Assembly: GCA_934569045.1 (NCBI GenBank)
Contig: CAKTJX010000003.1
Coordinates: 38,780 to 102,779 of the forward strand
Direction of reading: 5' to 3'
Origin: an uncultured Oscillospiraceae bacterium
GTDB taxonomy: Bacteria > Bacillota > Clostridia > Oscillospirales > Oscillospiraceae
Length of the DNA: 64,000 bases
The position numbers were made by a program, and so were the translations under genes. This document shows positions 42,084-51,570 of this stretch, in pieces. Each line of letters begins with the position of its first letter. Position 1 is the first letter of the stretch. The notes under the pieces are model-generated. The model worked only from the letters and a program-made list of their open reading frames with translations, did no database searches and was not told the origin of the DNA.

Positions 42084-43071
42084 TGGTCTTCGCCTCCTCT
42101 TCCAGTTCTTCCTTGACGTTCATCCAGCAGGCCGCCTGATGGTCGGCGTTGATCTGCATTCTCTGGCAACGCTCCCGCAGGCAGATCTTCATGGCGTTCT
42201 CGCATCGAGGAGCAAAGGGGCAGCCAGCGGGCATATTCAGCAGATCGATGGGGGTGCCGGAAATGGGCTGCAGCTTCTCCCCGTCATTGTCCACGGTGGG
42301 GATAGAGCGAATCAGGCCCTTGGTGTATTCGTGCTTGGGGTTGTAGAAGATCTCGTCAGCGGTGCCCTGCTCACAGATGGAGCCGGCATACATGACGATG
42401 ACCTCGTCACACATCTGGGCCACAACGCCCAGGTCATGGGTAATCATAATGATAGCCATGCCCAGCTCCTTCTGGAGGCTCTGCATCAGCTCCAGAATCT
42501 GGGCCTGAATGGTCACGTCCAGCGCGGTGGTGGGCTCATCGGCAATCAGGATATCAGGCTCGCAGGCCAGGGCCATGGCGATCATGACTCTCTGACGCAT
42601 GCCGCCGGAGAACTCGAAGGGATACTGCTTCATCCGCTTTTCCGGCTCGTTGACGTTGACCAGCTTCAGCATTTCCACGGCCCGGTCATAGGCCTGCTTC
42701 TTGTTCCGGTCGGTGTGCAGCAGGATTGCCTCCATCAGCTGGTGGCCGATGGTGTAGGTGGGGTTCAGGGAGGTCATGGGGTCCTGGAAGATAATGGAAA
42801 TCTTGTTGCCCCGGACATTCTTCATTTCCCGCTCGGGGATGCCCACAAGCTCCTTGCCGTCTACCTTGATGGAACCGGAGACGATCTTGCCGGTCTTCTC
42901 CAGAATCTGCATAATGGAATAGGCTGTGACGGACTTGCCGGAACCGGACTCTCCCACGATGCCCAGAACCTTGCCGTGGTCCAGGTTGAAAGAAACGCCG
43001 TTGACAGCCTTGACCTCACCCACGGGGGTAAAGAAGGAGGTATGCAAATCAGTTACTTCTAGCAATGCCAT
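42076..43071 (-). CDS. oppD: Oligopeptide ABC importer ATPase OppD
   Basis: 331 residues. Walker A GESGSGKSVTAYSIMQIL, Q-loop IIFQDPMTSLNPTYTIGHQL, signature FSGGMRQRVMIAMALACEPD, Walker B ILIADEPTTALDVTIQAQ, and C-terminal CPFAPRCENAMKIC. Standard dipeptide/oligopeptide importer ATPase. Located between oppC (21-base gap) and oppF. Confidence 0.94.
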   Translation of the reverse strand: MALLEVTDLHTSFFTPVGEVKAVNGVSFNLDHGKVLGIVGESGSGKSVTAYSIMQILEKTGKIVSGSIKVDGKELVGIPEREMKNVRGNKISIIFQDPMTSLNPTYTIGHQLMEAILLHTDRNKKQAYDRAVEMLKLVNVNEPEKRMKQYPFEFSGGMRQRVMIAMALACEPDILIADEPTTALDVTIQAQILELMQSLQKELGMAIIMITHDLGVVAQMCDEVIVMYAGSICEQGTADEIFYNPKHEYTKGLIRSIPTVDNDGEKLQPISGTPIDLLNMPAGCPFAPRCENAMKICLRERCQRMQINADHQAACWMNVKEELEEEAKTNG

Positions 43072-43092
43072 TTTGTTTCTCTCTCCTTTCCA

Positions 43093-44157
43093 TCAGCGCT
43101 TCAGCTTGGGATCAAAGGCATCCCGCAGGCCGTCACCGAACAGGTTCAGGGACAGAACGATCAGGGAAATGGCAATGGCAGGGATCACCAGGCGGTAGGG
43201 GTAGCTGTTGATGCCGTTCAGGGCATCGGAGGCCAGGCTGCCGAGAGACGGCATGGGGGCGTTGACGCCCAGGCCCAGGAAGGACAGGTAGCTCTCGGTA
43301 AAGATGGCGCTGGGAATCTGCAGAGCGGTGGAAATGATGACCACGCTGATGCAGTTGGGCAGCAGATGCTTGCGGATGATCCATCCGGCCTTGGCGCCGG
43401 TGGCCTGGGCGGCCAGCACATACTCCTGCTCCCGCAGAGACAGGATCTGTCCGCGAATCAGCCGGGACATGGACACCCAGTACAGCAGGGCGAATACCAG
43501 GAACAGCGCGATAATATTGGAGCCCAGCTTTGCCAGCACCGTGCCCTCAATGGCCGGTCCCAGGGTCTGCTTCATGACCGTTGCCAGCAGAATGACCATC
43601 AGCATATCCGGCAGACTATAGATAATATCCACAATCCGCATGATGATGAGGTCCACCTTGCCGCCGCAGTAGCCCGCGATGGAGCCCACCAGCATACCGA
43701 TAATCAGCACGATGATGCTGGCGAAGAAGCCAACGGCCAGGGAAATGCGGGTGCCGTAGACCACACGGATGAAGTAATCCCGCCCGGCGGAGTCAGTGCC
43801 GAACACATGGGGGAAGACCTTCTCCCCGGCATCGATCTTCTTCAGCTCGGTCTTGCCGTACTGGTAGGGGGCAAGGTTATTGTAGGAGCTGTCTACGGGC
43901 TTACCGGGGCGGACGCCCAGCATGGTGTCGTATTTGTAGGGCCAGAAGAAGGGGATAATGATGGAGGCCAAGGTGATGACCACAATCAGAATCAGGCTGA
44001 TAAAGGCGATCTTGTTCTTGACCAGCCGCTTCATACCATCCTTGAAGAAGGTGGTAGAGGGCCGCATCTGGACCATGTATGCTTTCTCTTCCTCCGTTGC
44101 GGGGATGAAATCATCCACGTTGACGTGCATACTGAAGGGTCTGACTTTCTTTTCCAT
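43093..44157 (-). CDS. oppC: Oligopeptide ABC importer permease OppC
   Basis: 354 residues. First helix at about 47-72 (FISLILIVVITLASIIIPF), a periplasm-type loop with HVFGTDSAGRDYFIRVVYGTRISL, the OppC signature, then five helices and the cytoplasmic EAA-like loop RLIRGQILSLREQEYVLAAQATGAK. It forms the channel with OppB. Twelve bases separate it from oppB. Confidence 0.94.
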   Translation of the reverse strand: MEKKVRPFSMHVNVDDFIPATEEEKAYMVQMRPSTTFFKDGMKRLVKNKIAFISLILIVVITLASIIIPFFWPYKYDTMLGVRPGKPVDSSYNNLAPYQYGKTELKKIDAGEKVFPHVFGTDSAGRDYFIRVVYGTRISLAVGFFASIIVLIIGMLVGSIAGYCGGKVDLIIMRIVDIIYSLPDMLMVILLATVMKQTLGPAIEGTVLAKLGSNIIALFLVFALLYWVSMSRLIRGQILSLREQEYVLAAQATGAKAGWIIRKHLLPNCISVVIISTALQIPSAIFTESYLSFLGLGVNAPMPSLGSLASDALNGINSYPYRLVIPAIAISLIVLSLNLFGDGLRDAFDPKLKR

Positions 44158-44169
44158 CTGGCAACCTCC

Positions 44170-45099
44170 TTAGTCCAGGCTGATACGGGGATCGACCACC
44201 GTATAGAGGATATCGCTGACCAGGTTCATCACCACAATCAGGATTGCCAGCACGATGGTTGTGCCCATGATCAGAGGATAGTCACGGCCCGTAATGGAGC
44301 TGACGAAGGCACGGCCGATGCCGGGCACCGCGAAGATCTGCTCCACCACCAGAGAACCGGTGACAATGTAGGCCAGCATGGGTCCGAAATAGGTAATCAC
44401 AGGGATCAGAGAATTCTTCAGCGCGTGGCCGAAGATGATCTTCACCGGGGCAACGCCCTTGGCCCGGGCGGTGCGGATGTAGTCCTGACCCAGAACGTCC
44501 AGCATGGAGGACCGGGTCAAACGGGTGATATAGGCCATGGGATACAGGGACAATGTCACAATGGGGAGCACCAGGCCCTTGGCTGTCTCACCGTTGGCGG
44601 GAACCGCGCCCAGCTTCACGGAGAAGATCAGCAAGAGCAATGTACCCATAATAAACGATGGCATGGAGACGAAGGCTGTGGTGATCACCATGATCACCTT
44701 ATCCAGAATGGAGTTCCGGCACAGGGCCGCCACACAGCCCAGCACAATGCCGGCAAACAGCGCGATGAAGGCGGCGATCAGGCCCAGCTTAATGGAGGTC
44801 TTCATGCCGTCCATGATAACATCGATGACCTGGCGGCCGCGCAGCTTGATGGAGGGGCCAAAGTCAAACTTGGTCACAATATCCTTTAAATAGGTAACGT
44901 ACTGCTCCATCAGCGGTTTGTCCAGACCGTACTTGGCCTCCAGCGCCTTCTGGGCGGCTTCGGACACGGCTTTTTCGCTGAGGAACGGGCCTCCGGGAAC
45001 GGCACGCATGACGAAGAAAGTGATGGTGATGACCACCCAAACCGTCAGCAGCGCCAGAAGAATCCGCTTTAAAATATAGAGAAGCGTCTTTGTGTTCAT
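44170..45099 (-). CDS. oppB: Oligopeptide ABC importer permease OppB
   Basis: 309 residues from ATG 45099 (MNTKTLLYILKRILLALLTV) with AGGAAGAG upstream. Six hydrophobic segments; the cytoplasmic loop TRSSMLDVLGQDYIRTARAKGV is the permease EAA motif. FFVMRAVPGGPF marks the OppB N-terminus. First gene of the oppBCDF unit, driven by the promoter at 45163-45191. Confidence 0.94.
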   Translation of the reverse strand: MNTKTLLYILKRILLALLTVWVVITITFFVMRAVPGGPFLSEKAVSEAAQKALEAKYGLDKPLMEQYVTYLKDIVTKFDFGPSIKLRGRQVIDVIMDGMKTSIKLGLIAAFIALFAGIVLGCVAALCRNSILDKVIMVITTAFVSMPSFIMGTLLLLIFSVKLGAVPANGETAKGLVLPIVTLSLYPMAYITRLTRSSMLDVLGQDYIRTARAKGVAPVKIIFGHALKNSLIPVITYFGPMLAYIVTGSLVVEQIFAVPGIGRAFVSSITGRDYPLIMGTTIVLAILIVVMNLVSDILYTVVDPRISLD

Positions 45100-45162
45100 C
45101 CAGCTCTTCCTTTCTATTTTGGGATGCAAGTGCAACAAACGCACACGACATGTTTAATTTGA

Positions 45163-45191
45163 ATTATAGCAAAGTAGGAATTGCATTTCAA
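45163..45191 (-). promoter_or_regulatory. Sigma-A promoter of oppBCDF
   Basis: Minus strand TTGAAA (45191-45186), 17-base spacer, TATAAT (45168-45163), about 64 bases before the oppB start. Confidence 0.88.
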
Positions 45192-45796
45192 TTGTATAAT
45201 GTCCCAAACATAGCTTTACATTTTCTTAACTTTTGGGCAATATTACCGTGAAATTTCACAGCAAGCTCCCGTTGCGTCCCAAAATCTATAGTTCCCGCCA
45301 CGAACACCCCTCCACAGCATAGCTACAGTCCGTCCGCTTGAGCACAGCTGTCTGCAGCATGCGGAATATCCGAGCAGAACCGCCAAACCGCCCCGGCCAT
45401 CCACAAATACCCCCATTTTTCGCAGGAATGTCCGTCGTTTTGCAAGTTACACGCACCACATCCTGCAAAGCGCATAAAGTCGCTGCAAAATTCTTTTTCT
45501 GCAGCGGCCCTCTTTTTATGCTTTAATCGTTCTATTTTGTGATCAATTTTGCCAACTAACGTCAACTTCCTGCAGTGTCGCGGTCTGGCCGCCGTCCTCC
45601 TAGTTGAAGTTTAGTGTCAATACACATAGACAGGATTTACAAAAGTATCAACATTTTCCCTTCTGTAGTCTTACATTGGTTGATCCAGCCTGCGATAGCG
45701 CACCTCATTCGAGTCGGCGGGGATGATGTTGTCTCGGCTAAACAACACGCCCTGGCGGAAGTCGTTGAGCAGGGTGGTTCTTGCCGCATCCACACA
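45192..45796. other. Gene-poor, lower-GC stretch; possible gene relic
   Basis: About 600 bases with no credible complete gene. A minus-strand frame at 45671-45817 stays open for 48 codons, reads NDFRQGVLFSRDNIIPADSN near its end and stops at 45671, but lacks a start and ribosome site and its first codons overlap a terminator stem. It could be the tail of a decayed gene. Several CTGCAG and GCAGC words recur without forming a clear repeat. The composition is more AT-rich than the flanking opp genes. Confidence 0.35.
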
Positions 45797-45835
45797 GAAA
45801 GATCGGGCCGCCTGAATCTGTCATCAGGCGGCCCG
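45797..45835 (-). terminator. Terminator of the esterase unit
   Basis: Minus strand CGGGCCGCCTGA..TCAGGCGGCCCG followed by ATCTTTCTG, about 90 bases past the esterase stop. Confidence 0.65.
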
Positions 45836-45923
45836 GAAAGTAAGGAGAGAGAAAGCAATAATCTCATCTGGTACTCGGATGATTACTAGATAGAAGCCAC
45901 AAGCATAGAAAGTTATTTGGAAA

Positions 45924-47663
45924 TCATTCAATGGGGCGATTCATATAATACCGCTTTCCATTCGCATCTTTTCGGAATTTGCAAAGAAACTGGTCATAGG
46001 AAATCCAGCTTTCCTCTGGATAGTTGGCATGTGGCATATCATTTACCAATCCGATAACCAGCATTGGGATGCCCTTTTGGTTCCTCCAAACAGAAAAATC
46101 AATCGGCTTGCAGGTGTACGATTGAGGTTCCGGGAGCAGGCCAAAGCGATCGATAATATACCGAATAAACTTATGAAGAAGCAGTTCTCTTCCCAATGGC
46201 CACACAGAATCCGTTCCAAAGAAATTGTCGTTCTTACCGACCAGTAGCTGAATCGGCACAGCTCCATATTCAAAATCCTTATCCAGAGGGTACTCAAAGC
46301 CCGATCCGGCTCCCAGCATTGTGAGGCCGCTCCACGGTGCCACCGCAGCAAACAAATCGCTGGCTGCAAAGGCACAGTAAGCAGTCATAAAGCCGCCGCT
46401 GGATTGGCCGCAAGCATAAATCCTCCCTGCATCCACTGGGCATCGGCTTTCTATATCAGCAATCATTGCACGAACAAAGGGTAAACTGTCAAAAGGTTTT
46501 CCGTTTTGATCGCCATTCCAGAGCCGGACGGCGCGGAATCCCCCTTTACGGATTTGATAAATGTCTGCGGTAGGGAACACCGCAATAAATCCACGTTCCT
46601 CCGCCACAAGACTCATATCGGTAATATCGAAGAAAGTCTCACCATTCCCGCCTCGGCCATGAAAAACGCAAACGAGAGGGACAGCCCCATTTTCTGTCAA
46701 TACTCTCTTAGGAACATATTCATACCACTCCCGCTTCATTCCGTCCACAACCATGGAATGGTAGGTAGCACCATGTTTCAACGGGTCTCGGAAGTAGCGT
46801 AGCACCTTACCGTTGTAGCCCCGGTGCCGCCGGGCCGCCCCCACATATTCCCATACTCGACACAACAGCGAGGCAGAAATATCCTCCATCCGAAAACCAG
46901 TGGAGATCCGGGTCTGAGCAATATTATCGTCATTAACCTTCCATGTGTCCTTGATCAGTTCCGGCAGATAGATGCGGGTGCCTTCGGCATCATACACAGG
47001 CTGAGACTGTACATGATTTTTCTCATTCCAATAGGCAATGGCCCGTGCGGCGGCAGGATTCTCCTTTTCCATCAGCATCCAAACCGGCAACTGGGCCTGC
47101 TTGCCGCTGATAAACATTTCATCACTCTGCGTCCCGGCATCGATGTCTGACAGGGTGTCACATGCTTGGAAAAGGTCCGCCCCCGGTGTGCCAAAAGTCG
47201 CGAGGCCGCTCCATTCGCTGTTCATGGTTCGGGCAGCCTCCTGCGCCACATTGACACCATCGCCAAAACCCATGGCGTAGATGCAATCCTGCATGACAAC
47301 GTAATACTCCCGCCCCTGAACCTTTTTATAGGCTGCGTTCATAAAGGTAGCATCCGCCAGAGTCCACTGACCATCTATCGGCTCCAGCAGGCATACCAGC
47401 AGCTTGTCCCTGTCTGCCAGTGCGCCCAGGCCACTGTCCGCCAGGAAAACAGCAGGGTCAACATTGGCAGGCGGTGCCACGATGATGGCACGGTTGTTGT
47501 GGCAGAAGCCCTCAGGGAGATAGGTAACCATACTCCGCAAGATGTCTCCCACTTTCCAGCTCTGCCGGAACAGGCCGTGAATCTGGCTCTTTTCCGGCAT
47601 CATCAGGTCTACCGGGATTTCATCCGGGGCCGGTGGTGTGATCCAGAGTGTATTGTAATCCAT
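45924..47663 (-). CDS. Two-domain alpha/beta hydrolase (PHB depolymerase/feruloyl esterase-like)
   Basis: 579 residues, no signal peptide. The C-terminal domain (about 310-579) has the oxyanion segment VCVFHGRGGNGE, nucleophile elbow ACGQSSGGFMTAYC and a likely catalytic His in VNDMPHANYPEESW, as in PHB depolymerase-like esterases. The N-terminal domain (about 60-230) resembles the same fold but has GFGDG where GxSxG is expected, so it is probably inactive. AT-richer than its flanks. Ends the citrate-lyase/transporter series; it may hydrolyse an ester substrate inside the cell (inferred). Confidence 0.8.
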   Translation of the reverse strand: MDYNTLWITPPAPDEIPVDLMMPEKSQIHGLFRQSWKVGDILRSMVTYLPEGFCHNNRAIIVAPPANVDPAVFLADSGLGALADRDKLLVCLLEPIDGQWTLADATFMNAAYKKVQGREYYVVMQDCIYAMGFGDGVNVAQEAARTMNSEWSGLATFGTPGADLFQACDTLSDIDAGTQSDEMFISGKQAQLPVWMLMEKENPAAARAIAYWNEKNHVQSQPVYDAEGTRIYLPELIKDTWKVNDDNIAQTRISTGFRMEDISASLLCRVWEYVGAARRHRGYNGKVLRYFRDPLKHGATYHSMVVDGMKREWYEYVPKRVLTENGAVPLVCVFHGRGGNGETFFDITDMSLVAEERGFIAVFPTADIYQIRKGGFRAVRLWNGDQNGKPFDSLPFVRAMIADIESRCPVDAGRIYACGQSSGGFMTAYCAFAASDLFAAVAPWSGLTMLGAGSGFEYPLDKDFEYGAVPIQLLVGKNDNFFGTDSVWPLGRELLLHKFIRYIIDRFGLLPEPQSYTCKPIDFSVWRNQKGIPMLVIGLVNDMPHANYPEESWISYDQFLCKFRKDANGKRYYMNRPIE

Positions 47664-47697
47664 AAAGTTTCAGGCTCCTCTCGGCATTTTCCGTTTC

Positions 47698-47720
47698 GGC
47701 CTGCCCACAAGGCAGGCCGA
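47698..47720 (-). other. Intercistronic hairpin between transporter and esterase genes
   Basis: CGGCCTGCC-CACAA-GGCAGGCCG without a T-run; extended by TTTCGG/CCGAAA-type pairing. A processing or stability element is more likely than a terminator. Confidence 0.45.
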
Positions 47721-47731
47721 AACAACAAAAT

Positions 47732-49018
47732 TTATACGGGATAAATAGTCATAACCCATACAACATTGACAATTGTCAGGATAATGGCGGGCAGGATACT
47801 CATTTTAATGAGGTCCTTCTGGCTGTATCCACCCAGACCCATTATCATATTTACCGTGGCGGTAGCCATAGGGGTCATAAAGGCTGTTAACGCACCGGCG
47901 TTGGAGAGCATCAGCGGGCCTATCGGATTCACGCCCAGCGCCATGCAGGTCATGATGGAGATGGGAGCGAAAATGGAAACAACAGCACGGTTGTTAAGAA
48001 CTTGGGTCAGCAGGAAAGGAACAAAGAAGCACACAAGTCCAATGACATACCCATTGGTGGTGCCGCCCAGCATGGAGGCAACCGCATTGCCGATCGCCTC
48101 CCCGGCCCCGGTTGCGGTCAGTGCATTTCCAACACCTAGAACGCCCACATACATCATGACGATGCCGCCCAGAGAAGCAGCGCTGTAAACCTCCTTGGAG
48201 GAAAGAATGCCGGTAGCGGCAATGATCAGCGCACCGATGAGGGTGATCATCCATCCGGCAATCCCCAGTTTATCAGCAAAGAGGAGCCCCACGATGACCA
48301 AAACAAATACAGCTACGCAGACCTTCTCTCTCCATGGTGCAAGAGGCTCCCGCTTTTTGCTGCCTTTGGCGGCATTTTCTGTCAGAACAGGAGGCAGGTT
48401 TGGGCTGAACTTAGGTGCGAGAAAAATAGCGTACAGGCAAAGCGCGATAGTACCAGGGAGCCGGGCGATCATGGGGTCGAGAATACCCATTCTCTGGGTG
48501 GCACCCAGGCTTTCCAGATACCCATTAAACTGTGCGTATGTAGCAGCACTGCCGCCAATAGGCAGCGTGACGCAGGTGCCGATGGACACGATGCCCAGAG
48601 CAAACAGCATTTTGCTACGGGTGAAGCCCAACTCATCGCAGACAGCAAAAGCCATAGGGAAAATGATAGCGAAGGCTGCAGAAGAACTGCCCGCAACGTT
48701 TGCCAGCAACATAGTAATGACAACATAGCCAGCCATGACTACAGTAAAGGAACCTTTGCTGACCTTACCCAGCAATTTGGAAATCTTGGAGACAGTCTGC
48801 GTGCGGCTGAAAGCTTCGGAGACCACAAACATAGTGGCCATCAGTATGGTATTCGAGTTACTGAATCCGGAAAGTGCCGTTTTGGCATCCAGGCAGCCAG
48901 TAAGAACCAGCACAGCCATAGCACTTAGCGCCACCGCAGCCCGCGATACCTTACTCTGGACAAAGCCAAGGATCATAAGGACGAAGACGACCAGTGTGAT
49001 GATGAGTTGCGTCGACAT
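47732..49018 (-). CDS. SLC13/DASS-type anion transporter (di- or tricarboxylate)
   Basis: 428 residues with about 11-12 hydrophobic segments in two similar halves. SNSNTILMATMFVVSEAFSR and GIVSIGTCVTLPIGGSAATY lie in the first half, VLNNRAVVSIFAPISIMTCM in the second, matching the ion-transporter superfamily fold of CitT/SLC13 proteins. The related NhaD/ArsB branch is possible, but the position directly after citF favours citrate or another carboxylate. AGGAGGAG precedes ATG 49018. Probable import of the citrate-lyase substrate. Confidence 0.82.
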   Translation of the reverse strand: MSTQLIITLVVFVLMILGFVQSKVSRAAVALSAMAVLVLTGCLDAKTALSGFSNSNTILMATMFVVSEAFSRTQTVSKISKLLGKVSKGSFTVVMAGYVVITMLLANVAGSSSAAFAIIFPMAFAVCDELGFTRSKMLFALGIVSIGTCVTLPIGGSAATYAQFNGYLESLGATQRMGILDPMIARLPGTIALCLYAIFLAPKFSPNLPPVLTENAAKGSKKREPLAPWREKVCVAVFVLVIVGLLFADKLGIAGWMITLIGALIIAATGILSSKEVYSAASLGGIVMMYVGVLGVGNALTATGAGEAIGNAVASMLGGTTNGYVIGLVCFFVPFLLTQVLNNRAVVSIFAPISIMTCMALGVNPIGPLMLSNAGALTAFMTPMATATVNMIMGLGGYSQKDLIKMSILPAIILTIVNVVWVMTIYPV

Positions 49019-49077
49019 AAAAACTCCTCCTGTTTTTTTACGGGGGATAAATGCAATTGTTACCTGCGTTGCGGTGA

Positions 49078-50634
49078 TCAGAAGCTGAACGGCTTAATTT
49101 TCCGCACCACATCCAGGATGGTGCCGTCTCTGGCCTCTACAATGGCAACCACCTTGTCCTCCCATTGCAGCGGGTCCGGCTCGCCCACCAGATCATAGGC
49201 CTTCTCCTGCAGGAATTCAATGGTGACGTGGGGAATTCCGGCTTTGTCCAGGCAGTCGATAATGTCGGGCCTCAGGGGATTCACGGCGATGCCGTAATCC
49301 GTTACCAGCACGTCCACACAGTCGCCGGGGGTGGTGACCGTGACCACGTCCTTGCAAACCGTTGCCATCCGGCCGCGGATCAAGGGGGTCACGATGATGC
49401 AGCACTTGGAGCCAGCGGCGGTATCGGGATGGCCGCCGGGCGCACCCCGGAGAACGCCGTCGGAGCCGGTGATGACGTTGACGTTGAACTTGGTATCGAT
49501 TTCCAAGGCGGACAGCACCACATAGTCCAGCTTATTGACATAAGCGCCCTTGTTGCCCGCGTTGGCGTACTCGCTGAGGTCGATTTCCACATGATGGGGG
49601 TTCGTTCCCAGATGGGCGGCCGCCCCCTGATCAAAGTCCTGGGTATCCAGAATGTAGTCCACCAGCCCCTTGTCCTGCAAGGCGCAGATGGCGCTGGAGG
49701 TTCCGCCCAGAGCAAAGCGCATCTTGATGTTTTTCTCCCGCATGTGCTCCTCCAGGAACCGATTCACCGCCAGGCTGGGGCCGCCCACACCGGTCTGGAA
49801 GGAGAAACCGTCCCGGAACCAGGGCGTGGCCGCAATGACCTTGGCCACGTTCTTTGCCATCATCAGCTCCCGGGGGTCCTGGGTCATGCGGGCCTCCTTG
49901 GTGGCGATCTTCTTGGGGTCACCCACCTCGTCCACCACACACACCGCATCCACATCGATGCAGGAGATGGAGGAGGGCAGATTGGGGAATGGCACCAGGG
50001 TGTCGGTGATGATCACGGTATGGTCGGCGTACCTGGCATCGTGGCTGGCAAAACCCATGGAGCCGCAGTTGTTCTTGCCGCCGGTGCCCTTGGCGTTGCC
50101 GCAGCAGTCTGAGGTAGAAGCCGCCAGGAACGCAATGTCAATGTGCACCTCCCCGGCCTCCACCGCACGGGGTCTGCCGCCATGGGAGCGGATGATGGCG
50201 GGGTTCTTCAGCTTTCCCGCGGAGATCACCTCTCCGATTTTCCCGCGAACGCCGGAGGATTGGGCCTCTACAATGATGCCCCGCTCCATGTAGTCCGCGA
50301 AAATGTCCTGGGCAGAGCCCAGAGAGGTGGCGGCAACGTGCAGGTCCTTGAGCCCCATTTCCTCCACCAGCACCTTGCAGACCATGGCGGCCACATAGTC
50401 GCCGTTGCGGAACTCGGTGTGGAAGGAGAAGGTCATGCCGTCATGGGCCCCGCACTTCTCGCAGGCCTCCCGTATGGAGGTGCAGAGCTTGTCCGCCTGG
50501 GGCTTCTCATGCCGGACCGTTGTGGGGGTTGCCTTTTTGACGGGCTTGCCGTCCATATAGTTCTTTCCGTGATAGACTTCCTTGCCGTTTACCAGCAGAT
50601 AATCGGGAATATCTCTTCCAACTGCGTTAATCAT
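49078..50634 (-). CDS. citF: Citrate lyase alpha subunit (citrate:acetyl-ACP transferase)
   Basis: 518 residues, typical length. It opens MINAVGRDIPDYLLVNGKEV and contains FSFHTEFRNGDYVAAMV, IIRSHGGRPRAVEAGEVHID and STSDCCGNAKGTGGKNNCGS, with CoA-transferase-like GVGGPSLAVNRFLEEHM later. It swaps the acetyl group on the CitD prosthetic thiol for citrate. Fifteen bases after citE. Forms the CitDEF complex that splits citrate to acetate and oxaloacetate in fermentation. Confidence 0.95.
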   Translation of the reverse strand: MINAVGRDIPDYLLVNGKEVYHGKNYMDGKPVKKATPTTVRHEKPQADKLCTSIREACEKCGAHDGMTFSFHTEFRNGDYVAAMVCKVLVEEMGLKDLHVAATSLGSAQDIFADYMERGIIVEAQSSGVRGKIGEVISAGKLKNPAIIRSHGGRPRAVEAGEVHIDIAFLAASTSDCCGNAKGTGGKNNCGSMGFASHDARYADHTVIITDTLVPFPNLPSSISCIDVDAVCVVDEVGDPKKIATKEARMTQDPRELMMAKNVAKVIAATPWFRDGFSFQTGVGGPSLAVNRFLEEHMREKNIKMRFALGGTSSAICALQDKGLVDYILDTQDFDQGAAAHLGTNPHHVEIDLSEYANAGNKGAYVNKLDYVVLSALEIDTKFNVNVITGSDGVLRGAPGGHPDTAAGSKCCIIVTPLIRGRMATVCKDVVTVTTPGDCVDVLVTDYGIAVNPLRPDIIDCLDKAGIPHVTIEFLQEKAYDLVGEPDPLQWEDKVVAIVEARDGTILDVVRKIKPFSF

Positions 50635-50649
50635 TTTCCTTCACTCCTC

Positions 50650-51570
50650 TCACAGATCTCCATGGTAAACGCCGCAGGCCTTCGCCAGAGCGATAATCCG
50701 CTTTGCGTCCTCAAAGAAGGGAATATCCACCATTTTCCCGTCAACGGTGTACACACCCACACCCGCATCCGCCTGGGCCTGGCAGCCCCGAACCAGCTTC
50801 TCGGCATAGGCGATCTCCTTGGGGGTGGGGGCGAAAATCTCATGGACCAGAGCGATCTGCCGGGGATTGACAATGCTCTTGCCGTCAAAGCCCATCTCAT
50901 GGTTCTGGATGACCTCGGCCTTGTAGCCCTCCATGTCGTCGATATTGGGGAACATGGTGTCAAAGCACTGAACCCCCGCCGCCCGGGCGGCCAGCAGCAT
51001 CTGGCCACGGGCCGCCATCATCTCAATGCCGCTGCGCTGAATCTGGACGTGCATACTCTTGCGGAAGTCGCCGCCGGAAATGGCGCAGCCGAACATCCGG
51101 GGGCTGGCCGTGACAATTTCGTAGGCGTTTAGAATGCCGAGGGGGCTCTCCAGAGCGGCCATCAGCAGGGTCCGGCCCACCTCCACGCCGAATTCCTTCT
51201 CGGCGGCGGTAACAGCCTCGTCCACCTGGCGAACCATAGCGGCATTTTCACACTTTGCGATTCGGATTCCGTCTGCGCCGCCAGCCACACAGACCCGGAT
51301 ATCCTCCTGCCAGTGGGGCGTGTCCAGGCCATTGATGCGGACAATGACCTCCGTATTGCCGTAGTCAACGGATTTAAGGGCGTGGTACAGGCTGAACCGG
51401 GCGGCGTCCTTCTGGTTTTCCGCCACGGCATCCTCCAAGTCCAGGATGATGGAATCAGAGCCATAGATATAGGCATCCCGAATCAGGGCGGGCTTCTGGG
51501 CGTTCATAAACATCATGGTGCGGCGCAGCCGCTTCTTGTCAGGCTTCGGCCGGATAATTTCCTTAGGCAT
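50650..51570 (-). CDS. citE: Citrate lyase beta subunit (citryl-ACP lyase)
   Basis: 306 residues from ATG 51570 (MPKEIIRPKPDKKRLRRTMM), with GGGGAGG upstream inside the citD end. TIM-barrel HpcH/citrate lyase fold: DSIILDLEDAVAENQKD (Mg2+/CoA site), VIVRINGLDTPHW, LMAALESPLGILNAYEI (metal-binding Glu) and FDGKSIVNPRQIALVHEIF. It cleaves citryl-ACP to oxaloacetate and acetyl-ACP. Overlaps citD by 8 bases. Confidence 0.95.
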   Translation of the reverse strand: MPKEIIRPKPDKKRLRRTMMFMNAQKPALIRDAYIYGSDSIILDLEDAVAENQKDAARFSLYHALKSVDYGNTEVIVRINGLDTPHWQEDIRVCVAGGADGIRIAKCENAAMVRQVDEAVTAAEKEFGVEVGRTLLMAALESPLGILNAYEIVTASPRMFGCAISGGDFRKSMHVQIQRSGIEMMAARGQMLLAARAAGVQCFDTMFPNIDDMEGYKAEVIQNHEMGFDGKSIVNPRQIALVHEIFAPTPKEIAYAEKLVRGCQAQADAGVGVYTVDGKMVDIPFFEDAKRIIALAKACGVYHGDL

